The notes beneath the pieces are model-generated. The model was not told the origin of the DNA. It saw only the letters and a program-made list of their open reading frames with translations, and did not search any database. The translations under genes were made by a program, and so were the position numbers. Shown here piece by piece: positions 16,840-26,406 of a DNA stretch of 64,000 nucleotides. The stretch spans positions 186,001-250,000 of the forward strand of contig NZ_CAKMMW010000007.1 in NCBI RefSeq assembly GCF_927798215.1, in the 5' to 3' direction. Positions within the stretch are counted from its first letter, which is position 1. Each line of letters begins with the position of its first letter. Source of the stretch: Paenibacillus_E allorhizoplanae. GTDB taxonomy: Bacteria > Bacillota > Bacilli > Paenibacillales > NBRC-103111.

Positions 16840-17660
16840 TAGGTTTAAGACGTACAATCATCTATGTCTTCCTTTTTGCTGTGGCGCTTATCTCCATTTT
16901 TCCATTCATATGGATGGTCATTAGTTCCACGAATCTGTCTGTGGACGTTACACAGGGCAGAATGTTACCAGGATCGCATTTTATGGACAACTTCCATAAA
17001 TTAACCAAGTCAATCAATCTCGTTCCTGCACTTTGGAATTCCTTGAGGATCTCGTTGGCTACAACCATCTTGGCCTTAGTCGTTGCTTCGCTGGCAGGCT
17101 ATGCCTTTGAAATCTATCGGAGCAAAGCCAAGGACATCGTATTCAATATACTACTTGTCTCCATGATGATTCCGTTCGCGGCGTTAATGGTTCCGCTTTA
17201 CCAAATGTTTTCAAGCCTATCTCGTGCGGTTCCATTTATCGGGATTAACACGATGAACGCGGTAGTCCTTCCGACATTTACGACAGCGTTTCTCATCTTC
17301 TTCTTCCGCCAAAGCACCAAAATGTTTGCGAAGGAGCTTCTGGAAGCGGGGCGTATTGATGGATTAACGGAATTAGGGTTGTTCTTCCGGGTCTATATGC
17401 CGACGATGAAAACAACGTATTCAGCAGCAGCTATCATTACCTTTATGTCGAGCTGGAACAATTACTTGTGGCCGCTTATCGTCTTGCAAACACCGGAGAA
17501 ACGAACAATTCCTTTGTTAATTTCGAATTTAGGTTCTAGTTATTCACCGGATTTTGGGGTTATCATGACCGCTATTGTGATCTCAACACTGCCGACAGCG
17601 CTCGTATTTTTCTTGATGCAGAAACAATTTGTCGCTGGTATGGTTGGTTCTGTGAAATAG
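16836..17660 (+). CDS. sugar ABC permease, MalG/UgpE type
   Basis: A 274-residue permease with six membrane segments and the EAA loop LEAGRIDGLTELGLFFRVYMP near residue 170. The start overlaps the stop of the MalF-like gene, giving coupled translation. The C-terminus (QKQFVAGMVGSVK) is typical of the MalG group. A short terminator follows before lacZ. Confidence 0.93.
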   Translation: MIGLRRTIIYVFLFAVALISIFPFIWMVISSTNLSVDVTQGRMLPGSHFMDNFHKLTKSINLVPALWNSLRISLATTILALVVASLAGYAFEIYRSKAKDIVFNILLVSMMIPFAALMVPLYQMFSSLSRAVPFIGINTMNAVVLPTFTTAFLIFFFRQSTKMFAKELLEAGRIDGLTELGLFFRVYMPTMKTTYSAAAIITFMSSWNNYLWPLIVLQTPEKRTIPLLISNLGSSYSPDFGVIMTAIVISTLPTALVFFLMQKQFVAGMVGSVK

Positions 17661-17671
17661 TACGTAATTAG

Positions 17672-17696
17672 AGACCCTTCTTGGGTCTTATTTTTT
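17672..17696 (+). terminator. intrinsic terminator between permease and lacZ
   Basis: AGACCC (17672-17677), loop TTCTT, GGGTCT (17683-17688), then TATTTTTT. It ends immediately before the lacZ ribosome site GGGAGG. Confidence 0.75.
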
Positions 17697-17711
17697 GGGA
17701 GGCGTTGAAGA

Positions 17712-20700
17712 ATGAAACATTCGGTACCAAGCCTTGATTGGCTTCAAGATGTACGTGTATTCAAAGTGAATAGGCTGGAAGCCCATTCGGATCATCGTTA
17801 TTATCATTCGATGGCGTCTGCGGAGGCAGGCGCACCAATGGACATGCGGCATAGCTTGAACGGGCGATGGCAGTTTAGTTACGCGGTTAATCCCGCTAGC
17901 CGCGTGGAGTCTTTTTATCAAATGGATTATAACTGCGCGGCTTGGGAGCATATTCAAGTGCCTGGACATATCCAGCTTCAAGGCTGGGGTCAGCCACAAT
18001 ATGTCAACACGATGTATCCATGGGATGGTGTAGAAGCGCTTCGACCACCTCATATTTCGCAAGAGCATAATCCAGTTGGCAGCTATGTGAAAAATTTTGA
18101 ATTACCAGATACGATGATTGGCAAACCCGTCTATATTTCGTTTCAAGGTGTTGAATCGGCTTTCTATGTCTGGCTTAACGGCGAATTTATCGGTTACAGC
18201 GAAGACAGCTTTACGCCTGCTGAGTTTGACTTAACACCTCATATTCGTGAAGGTGAGAATAAACTGGCCGTTGAAGTCTATCAGCGAAGCACTGGAAGCT
18301 GGCTGGAAGATCAGGATTTCTGGCGGATGTCGGGGATTTTCCGCGAAGTGTATTTGTACACCGTACCTAAAGTCCATGTTTGGGATTTGCGTGTGAAAGC
18401 AGATTTGGATGATGCGTATGAGCAAGGGTTACTGGAAATTGACCTCAAACTTCGCAATGAACATACGGAGTCCGTCAGCGCTAAGCTTGAACTGAAGGAT
18501 GCGGAAGGGCAAATTTGCCTCACAGAAGATGGTGAATTCCGCGGAGGCAACCTAACTTTCAACCTTTCAGCAGGTACTGTTCAGCCTTGGAGTGCGGAAA
18601 GCCCTTATTTATACGCCGCGTGTATCTCGATTTACGATGAAAGCGGAAATGTAATTGAAGCCATCGTTCAGAAGATCGGGTTCCGCCGGTTTGAAATGAA
18701 AGACAAGCTGATGTGCATCAATGGGAAACGTATTGTTTTCAAAGGTGTCAATCGCCATGAATTTAACAGCCGCAGCGGACGTGCGATTACGAAGCAGGAT
18801 ATGCTGTGGGATATTCAAACGCTTAAACGGAGTAACATTAATGCGGTCCGCACGTCTCACTATCCGAACCAGACTCTTTGGTATGAGCTTTGTGATGAAT
18901 ACGGGGTCTATGTCATTGATGAGATGAACTTAGAGACGCATGGCTCATGGCAGAAGATGGGTGCTGTTGAGCCTTCCTGGAACATTCCGGGTAACGATAT
19001 GGCGTGGCAAGACATCGTAATGGACCGAGCGATTTCAATGGTGGAGAGGGATAAGAATCATCCGTCGATTCTCATTTGGTCTTGCGGTAATGAATCGTAT
19101 GCAGGGCAAGTTATTCTGAATGTGTCCAACTATTTCCGTGAAACGGATCCTACACGACTTGTTCATTACGAAGGTGTTTTCTACGATCGCAATTATGGCG
19201 CGACAAGCGATATGGAAAGCCGCATGTATGCGAAGCCAGCGGATATCGAGGCGTACCTCAATAGTCAGCCTGATAAGCCGTACATTAGCTGCGAATATAT
19301 GCACGCGATGGGGAATTCCGTCGGAGGCCTTCATAAGTATACAGAACTTGAAAACAAGTATCCGATGTATCAAGGCGGCTTCATTTGGGATTATATCGAT
19401 CAAGCAATTGTGAAAAAAGACCGCAATGGCCGTGAGTTTTTGGCATACGGTGGTGATTTCAAAGATCGTCCGACCGATTATAGCTTCTGCGGTAATGGTC
19501 TCGTCTTTGCTGATCGTCAAATCACGCCTAAAATGCAGGAAGTTAAATTCCTTTATCAAAATATCAAGCTGGAACCAACCAGAACTCAAATTAACATCGT
19601 GAACGAGAATTTATTTGCGAATACAGATGATCTGGTGCTTGTGTACCGTCTGTTCCATGAGGGGAAAGAAATTGGTGCTGGGCAAGCGAATATCGAAGTC
19701 GAAGCTCAAAGTGAATTCAGTCTGCCAATTGAATTGCCGGATGTAGAAGGAACACCTGGTGAGTACTGTATTCAGGCTTCTTTAGTTCTAAGAGAAGCTA
19801 CGCTATGGGCGGATGCTGGGTTTGAGACTACGTTTGGTGAAACGACGTTTGTGGTAGCGGCAAGCCGTCAGGTTGAGCAGCCTTCTGGCGAAGTCATTGT
19901 CGTTGAGGGCGATGTGAATATGAGCGTGACAGGCAAAGGCTTTATCGCTATTTTCTCGAAACAAGTCGGATCACTCGTTTCGTTGAAATATGAAGGTCGC
20001 GAAATGATAGCTACGCCGCCTGTTCCATTGTTCTGGCGTGCTACCACGGATAATGACAAAGGAACAGCAATGAGTTTCACTGCTGGAGCTTGGTATGCCG
20101 CTAGTCTGGCTCGCAAATGCGTCAATTGGGAGCTTAGCCAAGAAAAAGGTTCAGCAACTGTCATTTTCGATTACAAATTCAGCATCAACGCTGAAGTGAC
20201 CGTTCGCATCGCGTACACGGTATTAGCGAATGGAACGATTCGTGTGAATACACATTATAAGGGTGCCACGGGTCTGCCGAATTTGCCGATACTCGCTGTA
20301 TCGTTCAAGATGTCTGCGGATTATAGTCAATCCGAATGGTATGCGATGGGACCTGAAGAAAACTATATCGACCGCAATTTCGGTGCTCGCTTGGGCGTAT
20401 TTAGCCGTCCGGTGAATCAATTGCCTACACCTTATCTGGTGCCACAAGAATCAGGTAACCGTACGGGCGTACGCCGTGTGAATGTGACGGATGTGGCTGG
20501 TGTCGGCCTGTCGATTCAGTCAGATCCACTAGCACCAGTTGAGTGCAACTTGTCTCCGTATACGGCATTTGAACTTGAGCATGCTGATCATGCCTTTGAG
20601 CTGCCAGAGGTTCATTATACGGTTGTTACCGTTGTTGGCAAACAAATGGGTGTTGGCGGGGATGACAGCTGGGGTGCACCTGTTCATGAAGAATATCAGA

Positions 20701-20762
20701 TTCCAGCGGATCAAGAGATTAAGTTTGAGTTCTTCTTGTCTAGCCATAACGTACCTTCATAA
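17712..20762 (+). CDS. lacZ: beta-galactosidase, GH2 LacZ type
   Basis: A 1016-residue cytoplasmic glycoside hydrolase family 2 enzyme that hydrolyses terminal beta-galactosides. It has the full LacZ five-domain length, from the sugar-binding domain (..PGHIQLQGWGQPQYVN) to the C-terminal small chain. Catalytic acid/base Glu461 lies in IWSCGNESYAG and the nucleophile Glu528 in SCEYMHAMGNS. No signal peptide. GGGAGG precedes the ATG by about 8 bp. Encoded directly after a MalEFG-like importer, implying uptake of intact galactosides followed by internal cleavage. Confidence 0.96.
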   Translation: MKHSVPSLDWLQDVRVFKVNRLEAHSDHRYYHSMASAEAGAPMDMRHSLNGRWQFSYAVNPASRVESFYQMDYNCAAWEHIQVPGHIQLQGWGQPQYVNTMYPWDGVEALRPPHISQEHNPVGSYVKNFELPDTMIGKPVYISFQGVESAFYVWLNGEFIGYSEDSFTPAEFDLTPHIREGENKLAVEVYQRSTGSWLEDQDFWRMSGIFREVYLYTVPKVHVWDLRVKADLDDAYEQGLLEIDLKLRNEHTESVSAKLELKDAEGQICLTEDGEFRGGNLTFNLSAGTVQPWSAESPYLYAACISIYDESGNVIEAIVQKIGFRRFEMKDKLMCINGKRIVFKGVNRHEFNSRSGRAITKQDMLWDIQTLKRSNINAVRTSHYPNQTLWYELCDEYGVYVIDEMNLETHGSWQKMGAVEPSWNIPGNDMAWQDIVMDRAISMVERDKNHPSILIWSCGNESYAGQVILNVSNYFRETDPTRLVHYEGVFYDRNYGATSDMESRMYAKPADIEAYLNSQPDKPYISCEYMHAMGNSVGGLHKYTELENKYPMYQGGFIWDYIDQAIVKKDRNGREFLAYGGDFKDRPTDYSFCGNGLVFADRQITPKMQEVKFLYQNIKLEPTRTQINIVNENLFANTDDLVLVYRLFHEGKEIGAGQANIEVEAQSEFSLPIELPDVEGTPGEYCIQASLVLREATLWADAGFETTFGETTFVVAASRQVEQPSGEVIVVEGDVNMSVTGKGFIAIFSKQVGSLVSLKYEGREMIATPPVPLFWRATTDNDKGTAMSFTAGAWYAASLARKCVNWELSQEKGSATVIFDYKFSINAEVTVRIAYTVLANGTIRVNTHYKGATGLPNLPILAVSFKMSADYSQSEWYAMGPEENYIDRNFGARLGVFSRPVNQLPTPYLVPQESGNRTGVRRVNVTDVAGVGLSIQSDPLAPVECNLSPYTAFELEHADHAFELPEVHYTVVTVVGKQMGVGGDDSWGAPVHEEYQIPADQEIKFEFFLSSHNVPS

Positions 20763-20807
20763 GCATTGTAGCTGTAATCGGTTCTCCGAAAATAATCATA
20801 CAAGCGA

Positions 20808-20836
20808 TAGGGGCTGTAATAAATGCAGCCTCTTTT
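20808..20836 (+). terminator. probable terminator after lacZ
   Basis: GGGGCTG pairs with CAGCCTC (one mismatch) around a TAATAAATG loop, followed by TTTT. Confidence 0.6.
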
Positions 20837-20871
20837 GCGCGTTTGTCAGCGCATCAATTGAGGAGTATGCA

Positions 20872-20901
20872 TTGCCAGTTACTGGGACTGCTGTGTACAA
20901 T
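20872..20901 (+). promoter_or_regulatory. candidate sigma-A promoter of the three-component sensor operon
   Basis: TTGCCA (20872-20877), an 18-bp spacer and TACAAT (20896-20901), with a predicted start about 35 bp before ATG 20944. Confidence 0.55.
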
Positions 20902-20943
20902 ACACATAGAGCCTAATTCGATGTAGCCAGAGGTGAACGGACC

Positions 20944-22560
20944 ATGTACACAATCATCATGATAGATGATGAGGATGAAGTCAGAGAAGGCATCAAGAAG
21001 AAGACGAACTGGGAAGCTTGCGGCTTCCAGCTTGTCGGCGATTACGATAATGGCCGTGACGCCTACGAGGCGGTTGAGCGGCTGCAGCCAGACGTCGTTA
21101 TCACCGACATTAATATGCCGTTCATGGACGGACTTCAGCTCACGGAGCGGATTGTCGCCAAGTACCGTACGATTAAAGTCGTCATTGTAACCGGTTACGA
21201 GGATTTTGACTATGCCAAGCAAGCGATTAAGCTGAAGGTGAAGGACTATTTGCTGAAGCCGATCAATAGCGCAGAATTCACGGAATTTCTGCAGAAACTA
21301 TGCCTCGAGCTGGATGAGGAGCGCAAGCAGCACGAGGACATCACGTTCCTTCGCCACCAATTCCAAGAGAGTATGCCCTTGCTGCGCGAGCGGTTTCTGG
21401 AACGGTTGGTCACGTCCGGCATGCGGCAAGACGAAATCGAGCGAAAGCTTCCGATGTTCGGTCTGAACTTAGAGGGTGCCGGACATACTGTCCTAGCACT
21501 CGACATCGATGATTTTGGCAGGGAGCTGTACAGCGACCAGGTGGCGGAAGAGGAGCTGCTGCGATTTGCGGCTTATAATATTTTGCATGAAATTGTAGAG
21601 AAGGAGCATGGCGGTACGGTTTTTCGGACTCGTGATGATAAGCTTGTCGGTCTCGTTTCGGGCAGGGAGAACCAGGTCGAGGTCATCGGTCAGACGCTTG
21701 CCGAGCAAGCTAGATACAGTATTGAGAAATATTTGGGCATGACCGTCACAGTAGGCATTAGCCGCATGTACAGGGGACTGCAGGAGCTGCCGAAGGCTTT
21801 TCAAGAAGCGCTTGCCGCATTGGATTACCGCTTTATGTTAGGGAATAATCGCATCATCTCTATTGGAGATATGGAGTTCGGGAGCAGCCAAGATAACTCG
21901 AGCTATTTACGTACAGAGAAGAGATTGATTGCAGCGATCAAAACAGGTGAAAAGACTGCCATCACGAACACTCTGCACGAGTGGATCGACGATTTGAAGA
22001 AGTCGGCGTGTCCGATGGAATCTTGCTACGGCAAGCTCCACAAATTGCTCGTCGCCCTGATGAATGCTGGGGTGGAGACGGGGTTGGATGATGGAGATGT
22101 GCTTGGCGATCATTCGTTTATGGAACTCTACACACGCAAGACATTAGATGATGTGCGACTGTGGTTAGAGGGCATTTGTTTAGCGTTCGTAGATCGGCTT
22201 GCAGAGAAACGTACGCATGTGTCAGGGGCGCAGTTGGAGTCCGCTGTTGCTTATATCCATGAGCATTATGCCGATGAGCAGCTTTCGCTGCAGCAGGTGT
22301 GCAATCATATCTATATGAGCATGAGTTATTTCAGCGCCTTATTTAAGCCGTATACGGGGGAGACTTTCATTGAGTATGTAACCCGATACCGGTTGGATAA
22401 AGCCAAAGAAATGCTAGCCACCACGCAACTCAAAACCTATGAGCTTGCAGCGAGGGTAGGTTATGGCGATCCGCAGTATTTTAGTGTTATTTTCAAAAGA
22501 CACACGGGTATGACCCCGAAGGAGTTCAGAGCCGTCAACAAGGCTGGGCTGAGCTTATGA
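20944..22560 (+). CDS. YesN-type response regulator of a three-component sugar sensor
   Basis: A 538-residue regulator. The receiver (1-120) has Asp55 in VITDINMPFMDG and Lys in YLLKPI. The middle is helical and the C-terminal AraC HTH pair (about 430-530) ends GYGDPQYFSVIFKRHTGMTPKEFR. The stop overlaps the kinase start. The gene order regulator-kinase-binding protein matches the LytS/YesN/XylFII-type systems known in clostridia, in which a binding protein senses sugar outside the cell. Confidence 0.92.
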   Translation: MYTIIMIDDEDEVREGIKKKTNWEACGFQLVGDYDNGRDAYEAVERLQPDVVITDINMPFMDGLQLTERIVAKYRTIKVVIVTGYEDFDYAKQAIKLKVKDYLLKPINSAEFTEFLQKLCLELDEERKQHEDITFLRHQFQESMPLLRERFLERLVTSGMRQDEIERKLPMFGLNLEGAGHTVLALDIDDFGRELYSDQVAEEELLRFAAYNILHEIVEKEHGGTVFRTRDDKLVGLVSGRENQVEVIGQTLAEQARYSIEKYLGMTVTVGISRMYRGLQELPKAFQEALAALDYRFMLGNNRIISIGDMEFGSSQDNSSYLRTEKRLIAAIKTGEKTAITNTLHEWIDDLKKSACPMESCYGKLHKLLVALMNAGVETGLDDGDVLGDHSFMELYTRKTLDDVRLWLEGICLAFVDRLAEKRTHVSGAQLESAVAYIHEHYADEQLSLQQVCNHIYMSMSYFSALFKPYTGETFIEYVTRYRLDKAKEMLATTQLKTYELAARVGYGDPQYFSVIFKRHTGMTPKEFRAVNKAGLSL

Positions 22561-24350
22561 GAAGTCTACTTCGATCTTTTCAATTCAAAAGCATTCATAC
22601 GAAGTTCGCGTTGGCCTTTTCTTGTTTAATTTTATGTACAACCGTCATTCTCAGCTATAGCGCCTATCGGCTCTCAACAGTCGCCGTAACGGATGCCTCG
22701 CTGACCTATACGAACCAATTGATCGAGCAAGTGAATAAGAACATTCAAACTTACATTGGCAATATGGAGAGCATTTCTACGCTTTCTTTGAGCAATACGG
22801 ACCTGAAGCAATATCTCTCTATGAAAAATCCGCAGGATACGGAAGCGCAGCAGTTGAAGCGCCAGATCAGCAGCTATTTCAGCACAATCGTTGCATCGCG
22901 AAATGATATCGCTTCCATTGTGTTCATCGGTTCGAATGGTGCTGTTGTATCGGATCGGGTGTCACCTGAATTTAAGTCTTATGCCGAGCTGATTTCACAG
23001 GAATGGTACACCAAAGCGAGCAGGAGCAAGGGAGATATCGTCATTTCCTCGTCGCATGTGCAGCATGTGTATCAAAATGAATATAAATGGGTCGTTTCAA
23101 TCTCGAAACAGATGCCAAGTCCGCAGCCAGGCGGCGCAAGCGGGGTACTGCTGGTTGATCTGAACTTTAACCTCATTAATGATTTGTGCAATCAAATTCA
23201 GTTGGGCCAGCGGGGATACGTATTCATTCTCGATCAGAGCGGCGATCTTATTTATCATCCTCAGCAGCAGCTGCTGTATTCGGGATTGAAGTCCGAGGAT
23301 ATCCGCGCCTTGATGCAGGCCAAGGATAGTACGTTCGAGACGGAGGCGACGGATGAAAATAAGATCTATACCGTGCGTACCACAAGCTTTGGCTGGAAAA
23401 TGATTGGCGTAACCTATGCAGGTGATCTCAGCGGGAACAAGAAAGAGATGCAGCTGACATCCGCGATGTGGGGAGGGATTGCGCTTATTATTGCGCTGGC
23501 GATTTCGATTTGGCTGTCGATCACGTTGACCAAACCGATTAAACAGCTCGAAGTGCACATGAAGCAAGTCGAGAAGGGCAATTTCGATATCCGTGTTGAT
23601 GTGGAAGGCGCGAATGAGATTAGCAAGCTGTCTCGGACGTTCAATCTGATGATTAGCAAAATTAAAGAGCTGATGAGCCAGACGGTACTGGATCAAGAGG
23701 TCAAAAGGATTAGCGAGCTAAAGGCCTTGCAGGCGCAGATTCAGCCTCATTTTTTATACAATACACTGGATTCGATTATTTGGATGGCCGAGATGGGGAA
23801 AGTCGATGATGTCGTGACGATGACTTCTGCCTTGTCCAAGCTGCTGCGTTCGAGCATTAGCAAAGGAGAGGAACTCGTTCCTATTCGTGTGGAATTGGCT
23901 CATATTGAGAACTATTTAACGATACAAAATATCCGTTACCGTAATAAATTCACGTACGACATCGAGGTGGATGCGGATCTATTGGAGGATCGTAGTTTGA
24001 AAATCGTGCTTCAGCCGCTCGTGGAAAACGCGATCTATCATGGCATGAAGCATTTGGCAGAAAGCGGGCATATCCGTATTACCGGGCGGAAGTCGGACGG
24101 TGTCATCGAGCTTAAGGTTATGGATAACGGTGTTGGCATGAGCGAGGAGCAGTTGAAGGCTTTAAGACTGAAAACGACGCATCAATCACAATCAGGTAAA
24201 GGGTTCGGTTTGCAAAATGTGAATCACCGCATTCAGCTGTACTTTGGAGAGCTGTACGGGTTGCAATTCGAAAGCGAACTCGAAGAGGGTACGACAGTCA
24301 CGATTACGTTTCCTGAAATGCCGCCCGTTCCGGGTCAAGGTGAAGGCTAG
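22557..24350 (+). CDS. YesM-type sensor histidine kinase of a three-component sugar sensor
   Basis: A 597-residue kinase. TM1 (about 14-36), a Cache-like extracellular region (about 37-300) with RSKGDIVISSSHV and GYVFILDQSGDLIYHP, TM2 (about 303-323), HAMP (about 323-375), phosphoacceptor His398 in QAQIQPHFLYNTL, and an ATPase domain with NAIYHGMKH, DNGVGM and GFGLQNV. Translation is coupled to the regulator (overlap ATGA) and the next gene starts 15 bp on. The extracellular part is the likely docking site for the anchored binding protein. Confidence 0.92.
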   Translation: MRSLLRSFQFKSIHTKFALAFSCLILCTTVILSYSAYRLSTVAVTDASLTYTNQLIEQVNKNIQTYIGNMESISTLSLSNTDLKQYLSMKNPQDTEAQQLKRQISSYFSTIVASRNDIASIVFIGSNGAVVSDRVSPEFKSYAELISQEWYTKASRSKGDIVISSSHVQHVYQNEYKWVVSISKQMPSPQPGGASGVLLVDLNFNLINDLCNQIQLGQRGYVFILDQSGDLIYHPQQQLLYSGLKSEDIRALMQAKDSTFETEATDENKIYTVRTTSFGWKMIGVTYAGDLSGNKKEMQLTSAMWGGIALIIALAISIWLSITLTKPIKQLEVHMKQVEKGNFDIRVDVEGANEISKLSRTFNLMISKIKELMSQTVLDQEVKRISELKALQAQIQPHFLYNTLDSIIWMAEMGKVDDVVTMTSALSKLLRSSISKGEELVPIRVELAHIENYLTIQNIRYRNKFTYDIEVDADLLEDRSLKIVLQPLVENAIYHGMKHLAESGHIRITGRKSDGVIELKVMDNGVGMSEEQLKALRLKTTHQSQSGKGFGLQNVNHRIQLYFGELYGLQFESELEEGTTVTITFPEMPPVPGQGEG

Positions 24351-24365
24351 AAGTGAGGTGTTCTT

Positions 24366-25346
24366 TTGAAAATTAGAGTGAGTGCTGTTGTGATTACGCT
24401 TGCCGCTGCCGTTATTCTGATCACGGGATATCTAATCTTCGCTAACCAATTGGGTGCCAAGAACAATGCAATTATTGTGATCCCCAAGACGATTGATCCA
24501 CATGTGGAATTCTGGCAGGTGTTGAATCAAGGCGTATTTGCAGCCGCGAAAGAGTATAATGCAGAGATTAAGATCGTGGGGACCGCTTCGGAATCACAAA
24601 TCGAGGAACAGATTAAACTTGTGGAACAAGCCATAGTGGAGAAACCGAAGGCGATTATCCTGGCGGCAACGGATTATAATCGGCTAGTTCCTGTTGCTCG
24701 GCGTGCGATAGATGCAGGGATTACGCTGATCACGGTCGATTCAGGTCTTGCGGGAGGCGTATCGGAGAGCTTTATTGCAACGGATAATTACGCGGCAGGG
24801 CGCAAAGCTGTGGAAACGATGAAGGGTTATGTGCAAGGGCCAGCAACGTACGCAATCGTTAGCTTTGTGAAAACCTCGACCACCCAGATGGATCGCGAAA
24901 ACGGGGTGCGGGATAGCTTGAACAGTGATGCTTCCGTTAAGCTGCTAGATTCGTTGTATAGTAACGGATCTGAAGACAAGGCGTATGAGCAAACGATGGA
25001 ACTTCTCAGGGAGCACTCGGAAATCAAAGGCATTTTTGGTTTGAATGAGGTTTCGACTATTGGCGCCGGGAGGGCCCTGAAGGAGATGGACCCTGGGCGA
25101 ACAATAAAGCTTGTCGGCTTCGACAGCTCAATGAATGAAATTTCCTTCCTTGAGGCTGGGATTTTGCAAGCAACAGTCGTGCAGAAGCCTTTTAACATGG
25201 GATATCTCGCTGTCAAAACGGCACTCCAAGCGCATCGCGGCGAAACGGTCAAACGTATGATGGATACGGGTTCCGAGGTCATCACCAAGGATAACATGTA
25301 TACGAACGAGAATCAGAAGCTGTTGTTTCCTTTTGTCGGGAAATAG
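24366..25346 (+). CDS. membrane-anchored sugar-binding protein, probable sensor subunit
   Basis: A 326-residue type-I periplasmic-binding-fold protein starting at TTG 24366 after GAGGTG. The N-terminal hydrophobic segment (about residues 6-26) has no lipobox cysteine, so it is probably an uncleaved signal anchor. The mature part has VEFWQVLNQGVFAAAKEYNAEI, TVDSGLAGG, ATDNYAAGRKA and GFDSSMNEI, paralogous to the transport binding protein at 9817. With no ABC genes next to it and a kinase directly upstream, the role is inferred to be ligand sensing, as in XylFII. Confidence 0.85.
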   Translation: MKIRVSAVVITLAAAVILITGYLIFANQLGAKNNAIIVIPKTIDPHVEFWQVLNQGVFAAAKEYNAEIKIVGTASESQIEEQIKLVEQAIVEKPKAIILAATDYNRLVPVARRAIDAGITLITVDSGLAGGVSESFIATDNYAAGRKAVETMKGYVQGPATYAIVSFVKTSTTQMDRENGVRDSLNSDASVKLLDSLYSNGSEDKAYEQTMELLREHSEIKGIFGLNEVSTIGAGRALKEMDPGRTIKLVGFDSSMNEISFLEAGILQATVVQKPFNMGYLAVKTALQAHRGETVKRMMDTGSEVITKDNMYTNENQKLLFPFVGK

Positions 25347-25506
25347 GATGGGGACAAAGAACGCTGGAGATCGTTCATCAGTAAGTTCGAGGGATTTAGA
25401 CAAACGTTCACGCTCTTCTGCAAAATTTCCCAGGAAATAGTAAGCGTCTTGTCGAAAGTTAAGTGCATGAATGTTATGTTTAGGCAAAAAGAGTCGGAGG
25501 TCACCT

Positions 25507-26406
25507 ATGCCTGAAGTGGTACAAATCGGACCGCTGCAATTGCAGGGGCAGTTAGTCGCGTTATTGTTGGCTTGTGTGCTCGGGTTTTGGCTGATGCGGC
25601 GTGTAGTGCGGCAATGGAATCGGGTGGAGCTGGAAGTGCCCGATACGGATCGGGGAGCCGTAAAAGGGTTGGATGATCTGATTTTGAACAGTGTCTTGAT
25701 CGTGTTCTTTACTTGGCGCTTGGGTAGTCTGCTGACACAGCCATCCTTGCTATGGGAGAGCCCGATGAAGCTGCTTCTGACAGCAGGCTCTAAGATGGAG
25801 ATCGTAGTAGGCATCGTACTAGCTTACATTTACTTATCGTATCAGGTGCGTAAGCATGGTATTGCTTGGCGAGTTTTATTGGATATGCTAGCGATTGGTG
25901 CTGCGTCAGCGGTGTTCCTATATGCGGCTTTGACGCCTTCATTCGGGCTGCCAACCCAGTTGCCCTGGGGAATTGGCGTGGAAGGTACGGTGTCGAGATT
26001 TCATCCCCATCATGCGTACCTGGCGGTCTTATTGGTGCCTTTACTGGTGTGGCAGCAGCTGTGGACAGCTCGTTCGACAACCTTTCTAGGAACAGGCAAG
26101 CTGCTGAAAATCACCTTGTTCTATGGTGGTGCAGCGGGGATGGTTGCGAGCTATTTCGCTTTGGCGGAGCCGACCGCTTTGTATCTTACCCCTGGGCAGT
26201 TACTGAATCTACTCATGCTGATTATTGGAATGAATCTCCCTATTTTGTCACATACTACGGGCAGAAGGGAGCTGATGGATATGAGTCAGAATGATTCCAA
26301 AACGCAAATCCAGCAAGAACAGCAAAATCAACAGCGTGATAAAAAACCTGCAAGTAAAGAGGGCTATGATAAAAAATTGGACGGCCCCAACCGCCCATCC
26401 ACATGA
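25507..26406 (+). CDS. Lgt-like polytopic membrane protein
   Basis: A protein of about 299 residues with seven hydrophobic segments and a charged Gln/Lys-rich tail. The start at 25507 follows CGGAGG by 6 bp; the upstream in-frame start at 25471 lacks one. The later part (PWGIGVEGTVSRFHPHHAYLAVLLVPLL) resembles the PWGI..RHPTQLYE region of prolipoprotein diacylglyceryl transferase. The catalytic GRIGNFIN-type motif is not visible, so it is probably a degenerate or functionally distinct relative. Coupled by overlap to the next gene. Confidence 0.55.
   Translation: MPEVVQIGPLQLQGQLVALLLACVLGFWLMRRVVRQWNRVELEVPDTDRGAVKGLDDLILNSVLIVFFTWRLGSLLTQPSLLWESPMKLLLTAGSKMEIVVGIVLAYIYLSYQVRKHGIAWRVLLDMLAIGAASAVFLYAALTPSFGLPTQLPWGIGVEGTVSRFHPHHAYLAVLLVPLLVWQQLWTARSTTFLGTGKLLKITLFYGGAAGMVASYFALAEPTALYLTPGQLLNLLMLIIGMNLPILSHTTGRRELMDMSQNDSKTQIQQEQQNQQRDKKPASKEGYDKKLDGPNRPST

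Noticed and set aside
19035..19589. 184-residue antisense frame inside lacZ
   Set aside because: Shadow of the lacZ reading frame covering the active-site region; no start signal or recognisable domain.
9817..25346. Second complete CUT2 importer around the binding protein at 24366
   Set aside because: No ATPase or permease gene adjoins it; the only partners are the kinase and regulator.
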